From assembly GCA_009746045.1 (NCBI GenBank), contig RPFO01000672.1, forward strand, positions 1 through 58,821: 58,821 bases of DNA, written 5' to 3'. The notes under the pieces are model-generated. The model was not told the origin of the DNA and did no database searches. It worked only from the letters and a program-made list of their open reading frames with translations. This DNA is from Mesostigma viride. Taxonomy: Eukaryota > Streptophyta > Mesostigmatophyceae > Mesostigmatales > Mesostigmataceae. Below, piece after piece: positions 45,101-55,552 of the stretch. How positions within the stretch are numbered: position 1 is the stretch's first letter; each line of letters opens with the position of its first letter. A program made the position numbers and the translations under genes.

Positions 45101-48002
45101 CAGCACCCCCCCTAGGTATTTATGCATGCCAGCACCCCCCCTAGGTATTTATGCATGCCAGCACCCCCCCTAGGTATTTATGCATGCCAGCACCCCCCCT
45201 AGGTATTTATGCATGCCAGCACCCCCCCTAGGTATTTATGCATGCCAGCACCCCCCTAGGTATTTATGCATGCCAGCACCCCCCCTAGGTATTTATGCAT
45301 GCCAGCACCCCCCTAGGTATTTATGCATGCCAGCACCCCCCCTAGGTATTTATGCATGCCAGCACCCCCCCTAGGTATTTATGCATGCCAGCACCCCCCT
45401 AGGTATTTATGCATGCCAGCACCCCCCCTAGGTATTTATGCATGCCAGCACCCCCCCTAGGTATTTATGCATGCCAGCACCCCCCCTAGGTATTTATGCA
45501 TGCCAGCACCCCCCCTAGGTATTTATGCATGCCAGCACCCCCCCTAGGTATTTATGCATGCCAGCACCCCCCCTAGGTATTTATGCATGCCAGCACCCCC
45601 CTAGGTATTTATGCATGCCAGCACCCCCCCTAGGTATTTATGCATGCCAGCACCCCCCCTAGGTATTTATGCATGCCAGCACCCCCCTAGGTATTTATGC
45701 ATGCCAGCACCCCCCCTAGGTATTTATGCATGCCAGCACCCCCCTAGGTATTTATGCATGCCAGCACCCCCCCTAGGTATTTATGCATGCCAGCACCCCC
45801 CCTAGGTATTTATGCATGCCAGCACCCCCCCTAGGTATTTATGCATGCCAGCACCCCCCCTAGGTATTTATGCATGCCAGCACCCCCCCTAGGTATTTAT
45901 GCATGCCAGCACCCCCCCTAGGTATTTATGCATGCCAGCACCCCCCCTAGGTATTTATGCATGCCAGCACCCCCCCTAGGTATTTATGCATGCCAGCACC
46001 CCCCCTAGGTATTTATGCATGCCAGCACCCCCCCTAGGTATTTATGCATGCCAGCACCCCCCCTAGGTATTTATGCATGCCAGCACCCCCCCTAGGTATT
46101 TATGCATGCCAGCACCCCCCTAGGTATTTATGCATGCCAGCACCCCCCCTAGGTATTTATGCATGCCAGCACCCCCCCTAGGTATTTATGCATGCCAGCA
46201 CCCCCCCTAGGTATTTATGCATGCCAGCACCCCCCCTAGGTATTTATGCATGCCAGCACCCCCCCTAGGTATTTATGCATGCCAGCACCCCCCCTAGGTA
46301 TTTATGCATGCCAGCACCCCCCCTAGGTATTTATGCATGCCAGCACCCCCCCTAGGTATTTATGCATGCCAGCACCCCCCTAGGTATTTATGCATGCCAG
46401 CACCCCCCCTAGGTATTTATGCATGCCAGCACCCCCCCTAGGTATTTATGCATGCCAGCACCCCCCCTAGGTATTTATGCATGCCAGCACCCCCCCTAGG
46501 TATTTATGCATGCCAGCACCCCCCCTAGGTATTTATGCATGCCAGCACCCCCCCTAGGTATTTATGCATGCCAGCACCCCCCCTAGGTATTTATGCATGC
46601 CAGCACCCCCCCTAGGTATTTATGCATGCCAGCACCCCCCCTAGGTATTTATGCATGCCAGCACCCCCCCTAGGTATTTATGCATGCCAGCACCCCCCCT
46701 AGGTATTTATGCATGCCAGCACCCCCCCTAGGTATTTATGCATGCCAGCACCCCCCCTAGGTATTTATGCATGCCAGCACCCCCCCTAGGTATTTATGCA
46801 TGCCAGCACCCCCCTAGGTATTTATGCATGCCAGCACCCCCCCTAGGTATTTATGCATGCCAGCACCCCCCCTAGGTATTTATGCATGCCAGCACCCCCC
46901 CTAGGTATTTATGCATGCCAGCACCCCCCCTAGGTATTTATGCATGCCAGCACCCCCCCTAGGTATTTATGCATGCCAGCACCCCCCCTAGGTATTTATG
47001 CATGCCAGCACCCCCCCTAGGTATTTATGCATGCCAGCACCCCCCCTAGGTATTTATGCATGCCAGCACCCCCCTAGGTATTTATGCATGCCAGCACCCC
47101 CCCTAGGTATTTATGCATGCCAGCACCCCCCCTAGGTATTTATGCATGCCAGCACCCCCCCTAGGTATTTATGCATGCCAGCACCCCCCCTAGGTATTTA
47201 TGCATGCCAGCACCCCCCCTAGGTATTTATGCATGCCAGCACCCCCCCTAGGTATTTATGCATGCCAGCACCCCCCTAGGTATTTATGCATGCCAGCACC
47301 CCCCCTAGGTATTTATGCATGCCAGCACCCCCCCTAGGTATTTATGCATGCCAGCACCCCCCCTAGGTATTTATGCATGCCAGCACCCCCCCTAGGTATT
47401 TATGCATGCCAGCACCCCCCCTAGGTATTTATGCATGCCAGCACCCCCCCTAGGTATTTATGCATGCCAGCACCCCCCCTAGGTATTTATGCATGCCAGC
47501 ACCCCCCCTAGGTATTTATGCATGCCAGCACCCCCCCTAGGTATTTATGCATGCCAGCACCCCCCCTAGGTATTTATGCATGCCAGCACCCCCCTAGGTA
47601 TTTATGCATGCCAGCACCCCCCCTAGGTATTTATGCATGCCAGCACCCCCCCTAGGTATTTATGCATGCCAGCACCCCCCCTAGGTATTTATGCATGCCA
47701 GCACCCCCCCTAGGTATTTATGCATGCCAGCACCCCCCCTAGGTATTTATGCATGCCAGCACCCCCCCTAGGTATTTATGCATGCCAGCACCCCCCCTAG
47801 GTATTTATGCATGCCAGCACCCCCCTAGGTATTTATGCATGCCAGCACCCCCCCTAGGTATTTATGCATGCCAGCACCCCCCCTAGGTATTTATGCATGC
47901 CAGCATCCCCCCTAGGTATTTATGCATGCCAGCACCCCACCCGACGTATTTATGCTTGGCAGCACCCCCCCTAGGTATTTATGCATGCCAGCACCCCCCC
48001 TA
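39179..48002. repeat. 29-bp satellite array (about 300 copies)
   Basis: The monomer is CCAGCA, then six to eight C, then TAGGTATTTATGCATG. It includes CCTAGG, ATGCAT and GCATGC palindromes. The interior is almost perfectly homogeneous apart from C-run length. Variant monomers concentrate at the left end (CTCGG, CGACG, ACATG in place of CTAGG, to about 40,270) and again in the last three copies (47,905-47,975). Short Pro/Tyr/Cys-rich open frames appear wherever C-run lengths happen to keep phase. They are not genes. The exact copy number in the assembly should be treated with caution. Confidence 0.97.
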
Positions 48003-48293
48003 GGTATTTATCCTTCCCTCCTTCCCTCCTTCCCTCCTTCCCTCCTTCCCTCCTTCCCTCCTTCCCTCCTTCCTTCCCTCCTTCCCTCCTCCTTCCCTCT
48101 CCTTCCCTCCTTCCCTCCTTCCCTCCTTCCTCCTTCCCTTCTTCCCTCCTTCCCTCCTTCCCTCCTTCCCTCCCTCCCTCCCTCCCTCCCTCCCTCCCTC
48201 CCTCCCTACTTCCCTCCTTCCCTCCTTCCCTACCTCCCTCCTTCCCTCCTCCCTCCCTCCCTCCCTCCCTCCCTCCCTCCCTCCCACCTGCTG
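48003..48293. repeat. CCTT/CCCT pyrimidine-tract microsatellite
   Basis: About 290 bases of CCTTCCCT and CCCT repeats with all pyrimidines on the plus strand apart from rare A. Mirror-symmetric tracts of this kind can form triplex (H-) DNA. It starts within a TAGGTATTTATC remnant of the 29-bp monomer, so the two arrays are fused directly. Confidence 0.95.
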
Positions 48294-48368
48294 GGCAACT
48301 TGGATTTAATTCTGTCACCCGGCACAATTTTCTCACACGCATGTAGTGGTATTCTTATTAATCTCATG

Positions 48369-48757
48369 CCAACGGCCGTTGGACCTGAAAAACTAAATGT
48401 GGAAAATATGTAATCCTTGTAATTCTGATTGCAACGTTTTTGCGCATTCCTTGCAGATTCCACGTCGCCACACAAGATTCGCGTCTGTCAACCACCTGCA
48501 AGGTACTTGTTTTATTATTATGCGTTTTTTGGGCAGTCGCTCCCTCTTCTGATTTTCTTGATGCCAACGGCCGTTGGACTTGCAAAATCAGTTTCCATCA
48601 TTGCTGTTGTGATTTACGTGATGCCAACGGCCGTTGGACCTCCAAAAAAAGTTCTTGCCAATTTTTTTTGCGTTATTGATTATACGCCAGTTTTATCAGC
48701 CGTTGCATTACGACGTTTTTATCTTAACTTCATTGCTGTAATGCCAACGGCCGTTGG
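48369..48757. repeat. Four palindromes around a short leader exon
   Basis: Copies at 48369, 48564, 48624 and 48744. The last three lie in the inferred intron 48503-48856. Each is preceded by ATG, and flanks such as TTTCTTGATG and ACTTGCAAAA retain the outer TTTC/AAA pattern. Confidence 0.9.
48457..48502 (+). other. Putative 46-base noncoding exon
   Basis: Bounded by CCTTGCAG on the left and AAG/GTACTT on the right. It is followed by a 354-base intron ending CACGTGCAG at 48856, nine bases before the ATG of the small protein at 48866. No start codon is needed in it, so it would be 5' untranslated sequence. Inferred from splice-site quality only. Confidence 0.45.
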
Positions 48758-48865
48758 CGTTGTAAAATAAAATTGTACTCCGGCTGATGAATTAATCCGC
48801 CCCTGAAGTTACTAGGTTTACTTACATTGGTTGTGCCAGTTGTGCTTCACGTGCAGTTTTTTTCA

Positions 48866-49120
48866 ATGGAGAAAGACAAGGACGTTTCGGTGTCGAACCA
48901 GGAGAGAGAGGCAGTTGAACGGGGGGCCAAAAAACTGCCAGCCGAAGTTGTTAGAGCGATTGAGAAATTTTGGGATTCAATTCCAGCCATGGTTGTGATG
49001 AAAAAAGATGATGTACAAGCTGAAGTGGACGAAATGCCGGCCTTAATTTCCGACGATGAAGGGGATGGTGTCAACTTTATTCAACCGGGAAACAAACGTA
49101 AACTGAAACGCAAAAAGTAG
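48866..49120 (+). CDS. Small charged protein with a basic C-terminal tail (84 aa)
   Basis: The start is the first ATG after the acceptor GTGCAG at 48856. The protein is strongly charged, with an acidic centre (DDEGDG) and a C-terminal KRKLKRKK that would serve as a nuclear localisation or nucleic-acid-binding signal. It contains KKLPAEVVRAIEKFWDSIPA, probably helical. I do not recognise a family. Another possibility is that it is the first exon of the MYND gene 180 bases downstream, but the stop TAG and the distance favour a separate gene. Confidence 0.5.
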   Translation: MEKDKDVSVSNQEREAVERGAKKLPAEVVRAIEKFWDSIPAMVVMKKDDVQAEVDEMPALISDDEGDGVNFIQPGNKRKLKRKK

Positions 49121-49300
49121 TGCGACCTAAGATGTTTTTAAATGTATATGCCAATTTAATGAAATCATTTTCTGAGGTTGTGAAGGACCTGACTGTTTTA
49201 AAAATGAATGATTACAATAAATTAGGCAAACACACTAATGGGAAAACGCGTTTTTTTGGCCGCGATGTAAATCTTTTTGTTCGTTTTTTCCCTGAAAAAG

Positions 49301-50077
49301 ATGGCCGAGATCGCGAATGAGTCCGAGATCGTGAATGAAGTCTACGGAAGCGTCCTTCAAAACGTTTACAAACAAGTTCGCTTTCTGTCGCGTGTCATAT
49401 TCGAGGAAGTTCGTGTCGCGCAGGAGAAGACAGGCCGCCACTTGGCCGTTTTATTGGCGTTTGATTCGTTCAGCCAAATGGAGAGGGTTATGTACGCCCA
49501 GCTAGCTGATATGAACTTCTGTATTCAAGAGGGTTTTTTCGTACCACAGATGGATCTAAGAGCGCCAATAGACCCAACGAGGGAGTTCCGCCTTTTGGTG
49601 TCGTTCATTACAAAGGGGCCAAAGATAGAGTTGGGGGAAGAGGAAGGGGCTCAGCTTGGGTGCACCTACGGGCGCGCATTTTACCCGAATGTTACGTCTT
49701 CCCTGCGCGTGAGGGCTGATGCGTGTGTAGGGGCAGAAGTACCCCTCAACATGAACTTTTTCTTGCTCTCTGACCCGATCGTGAGGGATGGGGCTCCCAT
49801 GCGTGGTATGCGAAATTGCTCCAAGGAGGGGTGTGGGTGCGACACAGGCCCTCAGAAGTGGTGTAGAGGATGTAGGGATGCCAGATATTGCAGTGAGGAG
49901 TGCCAGCGTGCTGACTGGAGTAGGCATAAGGATAGATGCGAACGTCTGAGGCAAGCAAGGGAGGGGCTGGCAGGGGTGATAAGGGGGGTAAACAGGACGA
50001 CCATACTGGATGGAACCGAGGTCGACTTCTCTGAGGTTGACTTCTCCTTCACCTTCTACTACGGTTCTTCCTCATAG
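49301..50077 (+). CDS. MYND-type zinc finger protein, copy 1 (258 aa)
   Basis: The C-terminal third has a complete MYND finger at residues 173-213: C-x4-C-x-C near its start, then CRGC, YC, C after three residues, and the final H-x3-C in HKDRC. MYND fingers bind Pro-rich peptides of partner proteins and are not usually DNA-binding. The N-terminal 170 residues form an unnamed conserved module, because segments such as FDSF and EFRLLVSF recur in the paralogue at 54379. ATG at 49301 lies in AAAAAGATGG; an upstream in-frame start at 49277 is not needed. Two AATAAA signals follow within a duplicated 3' region at 50161-50299. Confidence 0.85.
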   Translation: MAEIANESEIVNEVYGSVLQNVYKQVRFLSRVIFEEVRVAQEKTGRHLAVLLAFDSFSQMERVMYAQLADMNFCIQEGFFVPQMDLRAPIDPTREFRLLVSFITKGPKIELGEEEGAQLGCTYGRAFYPNVTSSLRVRADACVGAEVPLNMNFFLLSDPIVRDGAPMRGMRNCSKEGCGCDTGPQKWCRGCRDARYCSEECQRADWSRHKDRCERLRQAREGLAGVIRGVNRTTILDGTEVDFSEVDFSFTFYYGSSS

Positions 50078-50160
50078 AAAAACTGGAAATGTAGAGTAAT
50101 AATTTGCTTTTGAGGCTGGAAAACTGGACGCATTTTGGGTTTGAAATTTGTGTATGTAGT

Positions 50161-50299
50161 CCTGATTTGTGTTGTAAAATGGTGTAATGGTGAATTCTCT
50201 TTTCACTTTGAAATTGGAATAAAATTGACCTGATTTGTGTTGTAAAATGGTGTAATAGTGAATTCTCCTTTCACTTTGAAATTGGAATAAAATTGACTT
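50161..50299 (+). repeat. 69-bp tandem duplication carrying polyadenylation signals
   Basis: CCTGATTTGTGTTGTAAAAT begins at 50161 and again at 50230. Each unit ends with GGAATAAAATTGAC, so the 3' end of MYND copy 1 has two AATAAA signals in series. Alternative 3' ends 69 bases apart are expected. Confidence 0.85.
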
Positions 50300-50346
50300 T
50301 CGTTTTCTCTCATGCGACTGTAGTGGGTTAAACAACAATTAGTGAC

Positions 50347-51954
50347 CCAACGGCCGTTAGGGATTGGAAACCTCGCCTAACGTTTGCATATTTTCTTTCC
50401 GACAAAACCTCATTTTTTTTAAGGATGGACGTCGATGTATGTTATGTGCAGAGGGGACAAGTTTGACGTCGGGGCCGATAATGGAAGGGGATATCTCACT
50501 GCCGTGGGAAATTTGGACCGAAGTCGCAGCTTTTATGGAGGCGCCCGACGTAGCCCGCTTTGAAGCAGTTTGTAGAGGGGCTAGGGAAGCGGTGTCGGGG
50601 AGGTATGAACCCCAATTCAGCTTTAAGTTAATTTCTGGGTTCGTGGACGCATTCGGGGATGGTCCTCGTACATTGATAACTGAGTCTCTTTTCCGAGAAT
50701 TGTATGGCGGGCAAGTAAAGTGTGCAAGCGCTGATATCACCCCCTACACACTCGTCACAAGGGGAATGTATTTTAAGGTATATTGTGAAGAAGTTGAGGA
50801 GGTGTTAGGACGCCAGCCAGCACCAGAGGGACATGCACGAGCAAGGACGATGGGAGGGTTGTTCAGGTCCGAGCGTGCTGAGAGGAGACGTGTGTTGGAG
50901 AGGAATTGGAGGGGGTGGACAGCTCGCTTACGCCAATTGGGAAAGGAAATGGATGACTTGTACGATAATTATGAACTATGGGGGTTAAGGAGCATTTTCT
51001 GGTTCTGCGATACTCCTTATGACCCGGATGAGGACATTTTTTTTCCTCCGGGGAGGAGAGCGCGTAGGGAGGCAGAATGGGTGAAGCTTTTGGAGGGGCT
51101 GCCTCTGGAGGGGGGAGGAATGGCATGTGCAGTTCTGATCATGGGATTTGATGAGAACGCAGACATGAAGGCCTTATTAGAGAGGAGGTGTAGGGAGGAG
51201 GATATGGCAAGCGTTTTGGTGGAGTTAGCTATGCAGGTCCTCAGCGGAACAATCTTCACACCGGATTATCTCAAGTTTTTTGGGGGGAAGAAGGCACGCT
51301 TGCTGTATTTGGCCGAGAGTAGTATGTACAAGTGGAAAGGGGACATGATGTTGTGTTTGGATGAGGATTCTGAAGAGGTTGAATGATGAAACATAAATTT
51401 CATTAATAAATTTTGAATTCTAATATTGAATGAAATTCGCCAATTTTTGCTGATGTGTAAGCTGATGGCTAAAGCTGGATTTGATGATTTAATTATCTCT
51501 AATTCTGTCAACTGTCACATTTATATAAATTTGACATGAATTCGGCATTTTTTGGATTCCAACGGCCGTTGGACCTCAAAAAACATTTCTAGTGTGGTTA
51601 AAAAGTTGTGGGTATTGTTAAATGGAGTGACCAATGGTTGTGATTTATTTGATGCCAACGGCCGTTGGACCTTGACAAACATTGCTAGTGTAGCGCAACA
51701 GTGGTGGATAATTTGTTTAATGGAGGGGCCGTCGCATCTGCTTGTTATTTTTTTAGGCTGAACAGTCACTGAAAATGTCGACATTATTGCTCCACACCAG
51801 GTAGGCCAGCCATCATGTTCCGCACACAAATCTGGCTCGACTCCGATCCCTGGCAGTGCTCTTCGCTTCGAACAGGTCCGGAACGAGTTTCTTGTGGGGT
51901 TGGAGCAATAAATAGTATTTTACCGGGAAGAGGCGTAATGCCAACGGGCGTTGG
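50347..51954. repeat. Palindromes flanking the F-box-like gene
   Basis: One copy upstream at 50347 (GTTAG variant) is about 90 bases before the acceptor TATGTGCAG at 50451. Three copies lie downstream at 51559, 51655 and 51941 (GGGCG variant). The two at 51559 and 51655 belong to a diverged tandem of about 96 bp (both followed by AACATT and CTAGTGT). Confidence 0.88.
50481..51386 (+). CDS. F-box-like protein (about 301 aa)
   Basis: Near the N-terminus LPWEIWTEVAAFMEAPDVAR followed by FEAVCR matches the F-box pattern (LPxEI...L...DL.....VCR), the Skp1-binding module of SCF ubiquitin ligases. The remaining 260 residues are Arg/Glu-rich with no recognised repeats such as LRR, kelch or WD40. The frame is open upstream to 50364, but a good acceptor (TATGTGCAG at 50451) and the position of the F-box favour ATG 50481. 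AATAAA lies at 51405-51410, just after the stop. A first exon upstream of the palindrome at 50347 is possible. The substrate-binding part is unknown, so the role is inferred from the F-box alone. Confidence 0.65.
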   Translation: MEGDISLPWEIWTEVAAFMEAPDVARFEAVCRGAREAVSGRYEPQFSFKLISGFVDAFGDGPRTLITESLFRELYGGQVKCASADITPYTLVTRGMYFKVYCEEVEEVLGRQPAPEGHARARTMGGLFRSERAERRRVLERNWRGWTARLRQLGKEMDDLYDNYELWGLRSIFWFCDTPYDPDEDIFFPPGRRARREAEWVKLLEGLPLEGGGMACAVLIMGFDENADMKALLERRCREEDMASVLVELAMQVLSGTIFTPDYLKFFGGKKARLLYLAESSMYKWKGDMMLCLDEDSEEVE

Positions 51955-52209
51955 ACCTGAACAATTGTGTGGTTAAATCAAGTGACAGAATATGAATGTG
52001 ATTTATTTTACATTTAAAAACATATGTTATTTGGGAGGACAAGAAAGTTGGTTTTTGAGGTGTGTGTATCTTACGGTCGTTGATGGAGGAAACCTCTAAC
52101 AATCCTGATGCTCTCGTGATCGTGTTTTGTTTATGTGATATCTGTCAAGGCATCAAGAAGGAGAGGAGTCGCCCGTTGCTGAGAAGCTGAGGACAACTGT
52201 ACTGGAAAG
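51411..52209 (+). other. Intergenic DNA and possible 5' exon of the second MYND gene
   Basis: No long coding frame. A good donor, GAAAG/GTATGTGG, at 52209/52210 suggests that a short exon ends here (perhaps from about 52080) and is joined to 54372 across the repeat-filled intron. AATAAA occurs at 51906. Confidence 0.35.
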
Positions 52210-54371
52210 GTATGTGGACAAGGACAACTGTGGGTGTGGGGGGAATAGCTTGGTGGACACCATTTCTGACTGGTCCGTAAGGCCTCTACCCGAAGGGGGT
52301 TGTGAGCCAACGGCCGTTGGAATTGGAAAAACATTATCATGTGCTTTTTATTCGTTTCATTTGGTGGCAAGGCAGGATGTGTCTTTCATGCAGCTAGTGG
52401 TGGCTATTTACCATTTTTCTCCTAGAAAGGCCTCCAAAAAAACTAGCTGAGCTTAAAGATGGGCTTGACTGGTTCGTAAGGCATCCACCCTTCCCACAGG
52501 GGGTTGTGAGCCAACGGCCGTTGGAATTGGAAAAACATTATCATGTGCATTTCATTCGTTTCATTGGGTGGCAGTTAGGCAGGATGTGTCTTTCATGCAG
52601 CTTTGTGTGGCTATTACCATTTGCCTTCCAAGAAAGGCCTCCAAAAATCTAGCTGAGCATAAAGATGTGGTTGACTGGTTCGTAAGGCATCCACCCTTCC
52701 CACAGGGGGGTTGTGAGCCAACGGCCGTTAGACTTGAAAAACATTATCATGTGCATTTCATTCGTTTCATTTGGTGGCAATAAGGCAGGATGTGTCTTTC
52801 ATGCAGCTTAGTGGTGGCTATTTACCATTTTTCTTCCAAGAAAGGCCTCTGAAAAATCTAGCTGAGCATAAAGATGGGCTGGACTGGTTCGTAAGGCATC
52901 CACCCTTCCCAGAGGGGGGTTGTGAGCCAACGGCCGTTGGACTTGAAAAACATTATCATGTGCATTTCATTCCTTTGAGTGGGTTGGCAATCAGCCAGGA
53001 TGTATCTTTCATTCAGCTTAGTGGTGGCTATTACCATTTTTCTTCCAAGAAAGGCCTCCAAAAATCTAGCTGAGCATAAAGATGGGCTTGACTGGTTCGT
53101 AAGGCATCCACCCTTCCCAGTGGGGGGTTGTGAGCCAACGGCCGTTGGACTTGAAAAACATTATCATGTGCATTTCATTCCTTTGAGTGGGTTGGCAATC
53201 AGCCAGGATGTATCTTTCATTCAGCTTAGTGGTGGCTATTACCATTTTTCTTCCAAGAAAGGCCTCCAAAAATCTAGCTGAGCATAAAGATGTGGTTGAA
53301 TGGTTCGTAAGGCATCCACCCTTCCCAGTGGGGGGTTGTGAGCCAACGGCCGTTGGACTTGAAAAACATTATCATGTGCATTTCATTCCTTTGAGTGGGT
53401 TGGCAATCAGCCAGGATGTATCTTTCATTCAGCTTTGTGGTGGCTATTACCATTTTTATTCCAAGAAAGGCCTCCAAAAATCTAGCTGAGCATATTGGAA
53501 ATACAATAAAATGTGCATTTCATTCGTTTCATTTGGTGGCAAGAATGCAGGATGTGTCTTTCATGCAGCTTAGTGATTGTTATTACCATGTGCCTTCAAA
53601 GAAAGGCCTCCAAAAATCTAGCTGAGCATAAAGATGTGGTTGAATGGTTCGTAAGGCATCCACCCTTCCCACACGGGGGTTGTGAGCCAACGGCCGTTGG
53701 ACTTGAAAAAAATTACCATGTGCATTTCATTCGTTTAATTGGGTGGCAATAAGGCAGGATGTGTCTTTTATGCAGCTTAGTGGTGGCTATTTACCATTTT
53801 TCTCCTAGAAAGGCCTCCAAAAAATCTAGCTGAGCATAAAGATGGGGCTTGACTGGTTCGTAAGGCATCCACCCTTCCCACAGGGGGGTTGTGAGCCAAC
53901 GGCCGTTGGAATTGGAAAAACATTATCATGTGCATTTCATTCTTTTCATTTGGTGGCAGTAAGGCAGGATGTGTCTTTCATGCAGCTTAGTGATGGTTAT
54001 TACCATGTGCCTTCCAAGAAAGGCCTCCAAAAATCTAGCTGAGCATAAAGATGTGGTTGGATGGTTCGTAAGGCATCCACCCTTCCCACAGGGGGGTTGT
54101 GAGCCAACGGCCGTTAGACTTGAAAAACATTACCATGTGCATTTCATTCGTTTCATTTGGTGGCAGTAAGGCAGGATGTGTCTTTTATGCAGCTTAGTGA
54201 TGGTTATTACCATGTGCCTTCCAAGAAAGGCCTCCAAAAATCTAGCTGAGCATAAAGATGTGGTTGAATGGTTCGTAAGGCATCCACCCTTCCCACAGGG
54301 GGGTTGTGAGCCAACGGCCGTTAGACTTGAAAAACATTACTTACGTATTACGCACGTGCCAATTGGCGCAG
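52210..54371 (+). repeat. 208-bp tandem array with ten palindromes, inferred intron
   Basis: Palindromes at 52317, 52511, 52718, 52927, 53135, 53343, 53687, 53896, 54104 and 54311 follow a ~208-bp period. One unit around 53480-53620 has lost the palindrome segment. Each unit includes GCATCCACCCTTCCCA, a G-run, TTGTGAG, the palindrome, GAAAAACATTA, a TTCATTCGTTTCAT stretch, AGGATGTGTCTTTCATGCAG and AGAAAGGCCTCCAAAAA. Four copies share GTTAG instead of GTTGG, which traces duplications within the array. It is framed by a donor at 52210 and the acceptor GGCGCAG ending at 54371, so the whole array is probably one 2.16-kb intron. Confidence 0.85.
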
Positions 54372-54378
54372 GGGAGGG

Positions 54379-55169
54379 ATGGCGGAGACGGGCGAGCTGG
54401 AATCTTCGACCCGCGCTGCGATTGCCTGCGTGGCAGCAAACGTACTTAACCGGGCTCGCGAGATCCACGGATGGGTACGGCAGCACGAGAAGCGCCTGGG
54501 TCGCCAGTTTGCGGTTTTGGTCGTGTATGACTCGTTCGCCTCAGTAGGACGACAGATTAATCTCCAGTTGCTGGACATGTACTTCGCCTTGGCTGGCGGA
54601 TTCTACAAGCCCACGCCGGCGGATCGGGTTCCACTCAATCGAGACGTCGAGTTTCGACTTTTGGTGTCGTATGTCGGAAAGGTTGGGTGGGACCAGTGGG
54701 AGAAAGACCAGTGGGGGAAATTTCCAGACGCGAGTGAGGCGCAGCCGAGATTGACCGTATCGGCGAGAGTAGAGGGGGGGGGTTTGAAGGTTTCCATTTT
54801 ACATTCGGGAATTCCGAGTCCGTGAAATTGACGTTTTCACGGATGATCGTTCTCCCGGGGGTGGGAGGGCCGATGCTGGGCTCGCTTCCAAAGTGTTGCT
54901 CGAATCAGGCGTGCTCTGTGATGGAGGGTGTCCACCGCAAGTGCGGGGGTTGTCGAGACGTCCGGTATTGTGCTGCCGAATGCCAGCGTGCGGACTGGGA
55001 GGAACACAAGAAGTGGTGTAACAAGTATCGTGAGGCGAGAAAGTCTCTCAGCACTATGCACGGCGACGTTACAGACAGCTGGTCTGGTGTCAATTTGGCC
55101 GGACTTGTAATTCGGATGGGGGGTGAAGTGCATTTCAAGTTCAAAGGTGAAATGTTCAAGGTTTTTTGA
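54379..55169 (+). CDS. MYND-type zinc finger protein, copy 2, frame broken once
   Basis: A paralogue of the gene at 49301: GRQFAVLVVYDSF, EFRLLVSY and the MYND finger (CGGC, RYCAAECQRADW, H-x3-C) align with copy 1. The frame from ATG 54379 ends early at about 54825, while the rest, including the MYND finger, continues in another frame to 55169. The change of frame falls in or just after the G9 run 54774-54782, and one additional base there would make the gene continuous. This is either a homopolymer error in the assembly or a recent pseudogene. The ATG lies seven bases after the acceptor GGCGCAG. Confidence 0.75.
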
Positions 55170-55197
55170 GGGGACTAAATCGTACCCCAGGGCGATT

Positions 55198-55262
55198 TGT
55201 GAGGCGATGTCCGCGCTGGGGAACAGTACCCCTGTTCGACTGCGTGAGGGGAATGGATTCTG
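55198..55262 (+). pseudogene. Remnant of the 3' end of a duplicated 205-aa gene
   Basis: ATGTCCGCGCTGGGG and the following bases match the end of the intact gene at 56104-56170 but with frame-disrupting differences. No other part of the older copy remains, because the MYND gene lies immediately upstream. Confidence 0.6.
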
Positions 55263-55552
55263 CGACTTGTGAAATTTTGGGTGTGATTTTCTTGCGCCAA
55301 CGGCCGTTGGAACTTGCAAATTAGGGTTTGATTTTCTTTGCAACCGGAAGTAGGGTGTGGTTTGCCACGTGGCACCATGGATGTAATTAATAAATGCATA
55401 ATAAAACATTTTTCGTGCGCCAACGGCCGTTGGAGACTGAAAACTAGTGTGTGATTTGTGCGCGTAATAAATCTTAAAATTCTTGTTGTTTTTTCAAGCC
55501 AACGGCCGTTGACGGTGAGAAATGTATATCAAACGGTGTCGGTGGGTTGCAG
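55198..55552 (+). repeat. Left copy of a ~360-bp direct duplication
   Basis: It matches 56093-56471 and carries the palindromes 55297, 55420 and 55499. Its first 65 bases (GAGGCGATGTCCGCGCTGGG onward) are a decayed copy of the 3' end of the 205-aa gene, so an earlier tandem copy of that gene once ended here. The last part (ACGGTGAGAAATG, TATCAAACGGTGT, CAG) leads straight to the next ATG. Confidence 0.85.

Noticed and set aside
39179-48002. A CRISPR array (regular 29-bp repeats)
   Set aside because: The repeats are head-to-tail with no unique spacers, in a eukaryotic context with no cas genes. It is a satellite.
47971-48346. Gly/Glu/Arg-rich and Pro/Ser/Leu-rich frames
   Set aside because: Translations of the CCTT/CCCT microsatellite.
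49120-49320. A 66-codon frame between the small basic-tailed protein and MYND copy 1
   Set aside because: It starts without a good ATG context, shows no motif, and sits in what looks like a 3' UTR or intergenic gap.
52214-54169. Repeated ~66-100 codon frames ending in SS, and minus-strand counterparts
   Set aside because: They follow the 208-bp intron array period and contain translated palindromes; no splice or motif support.
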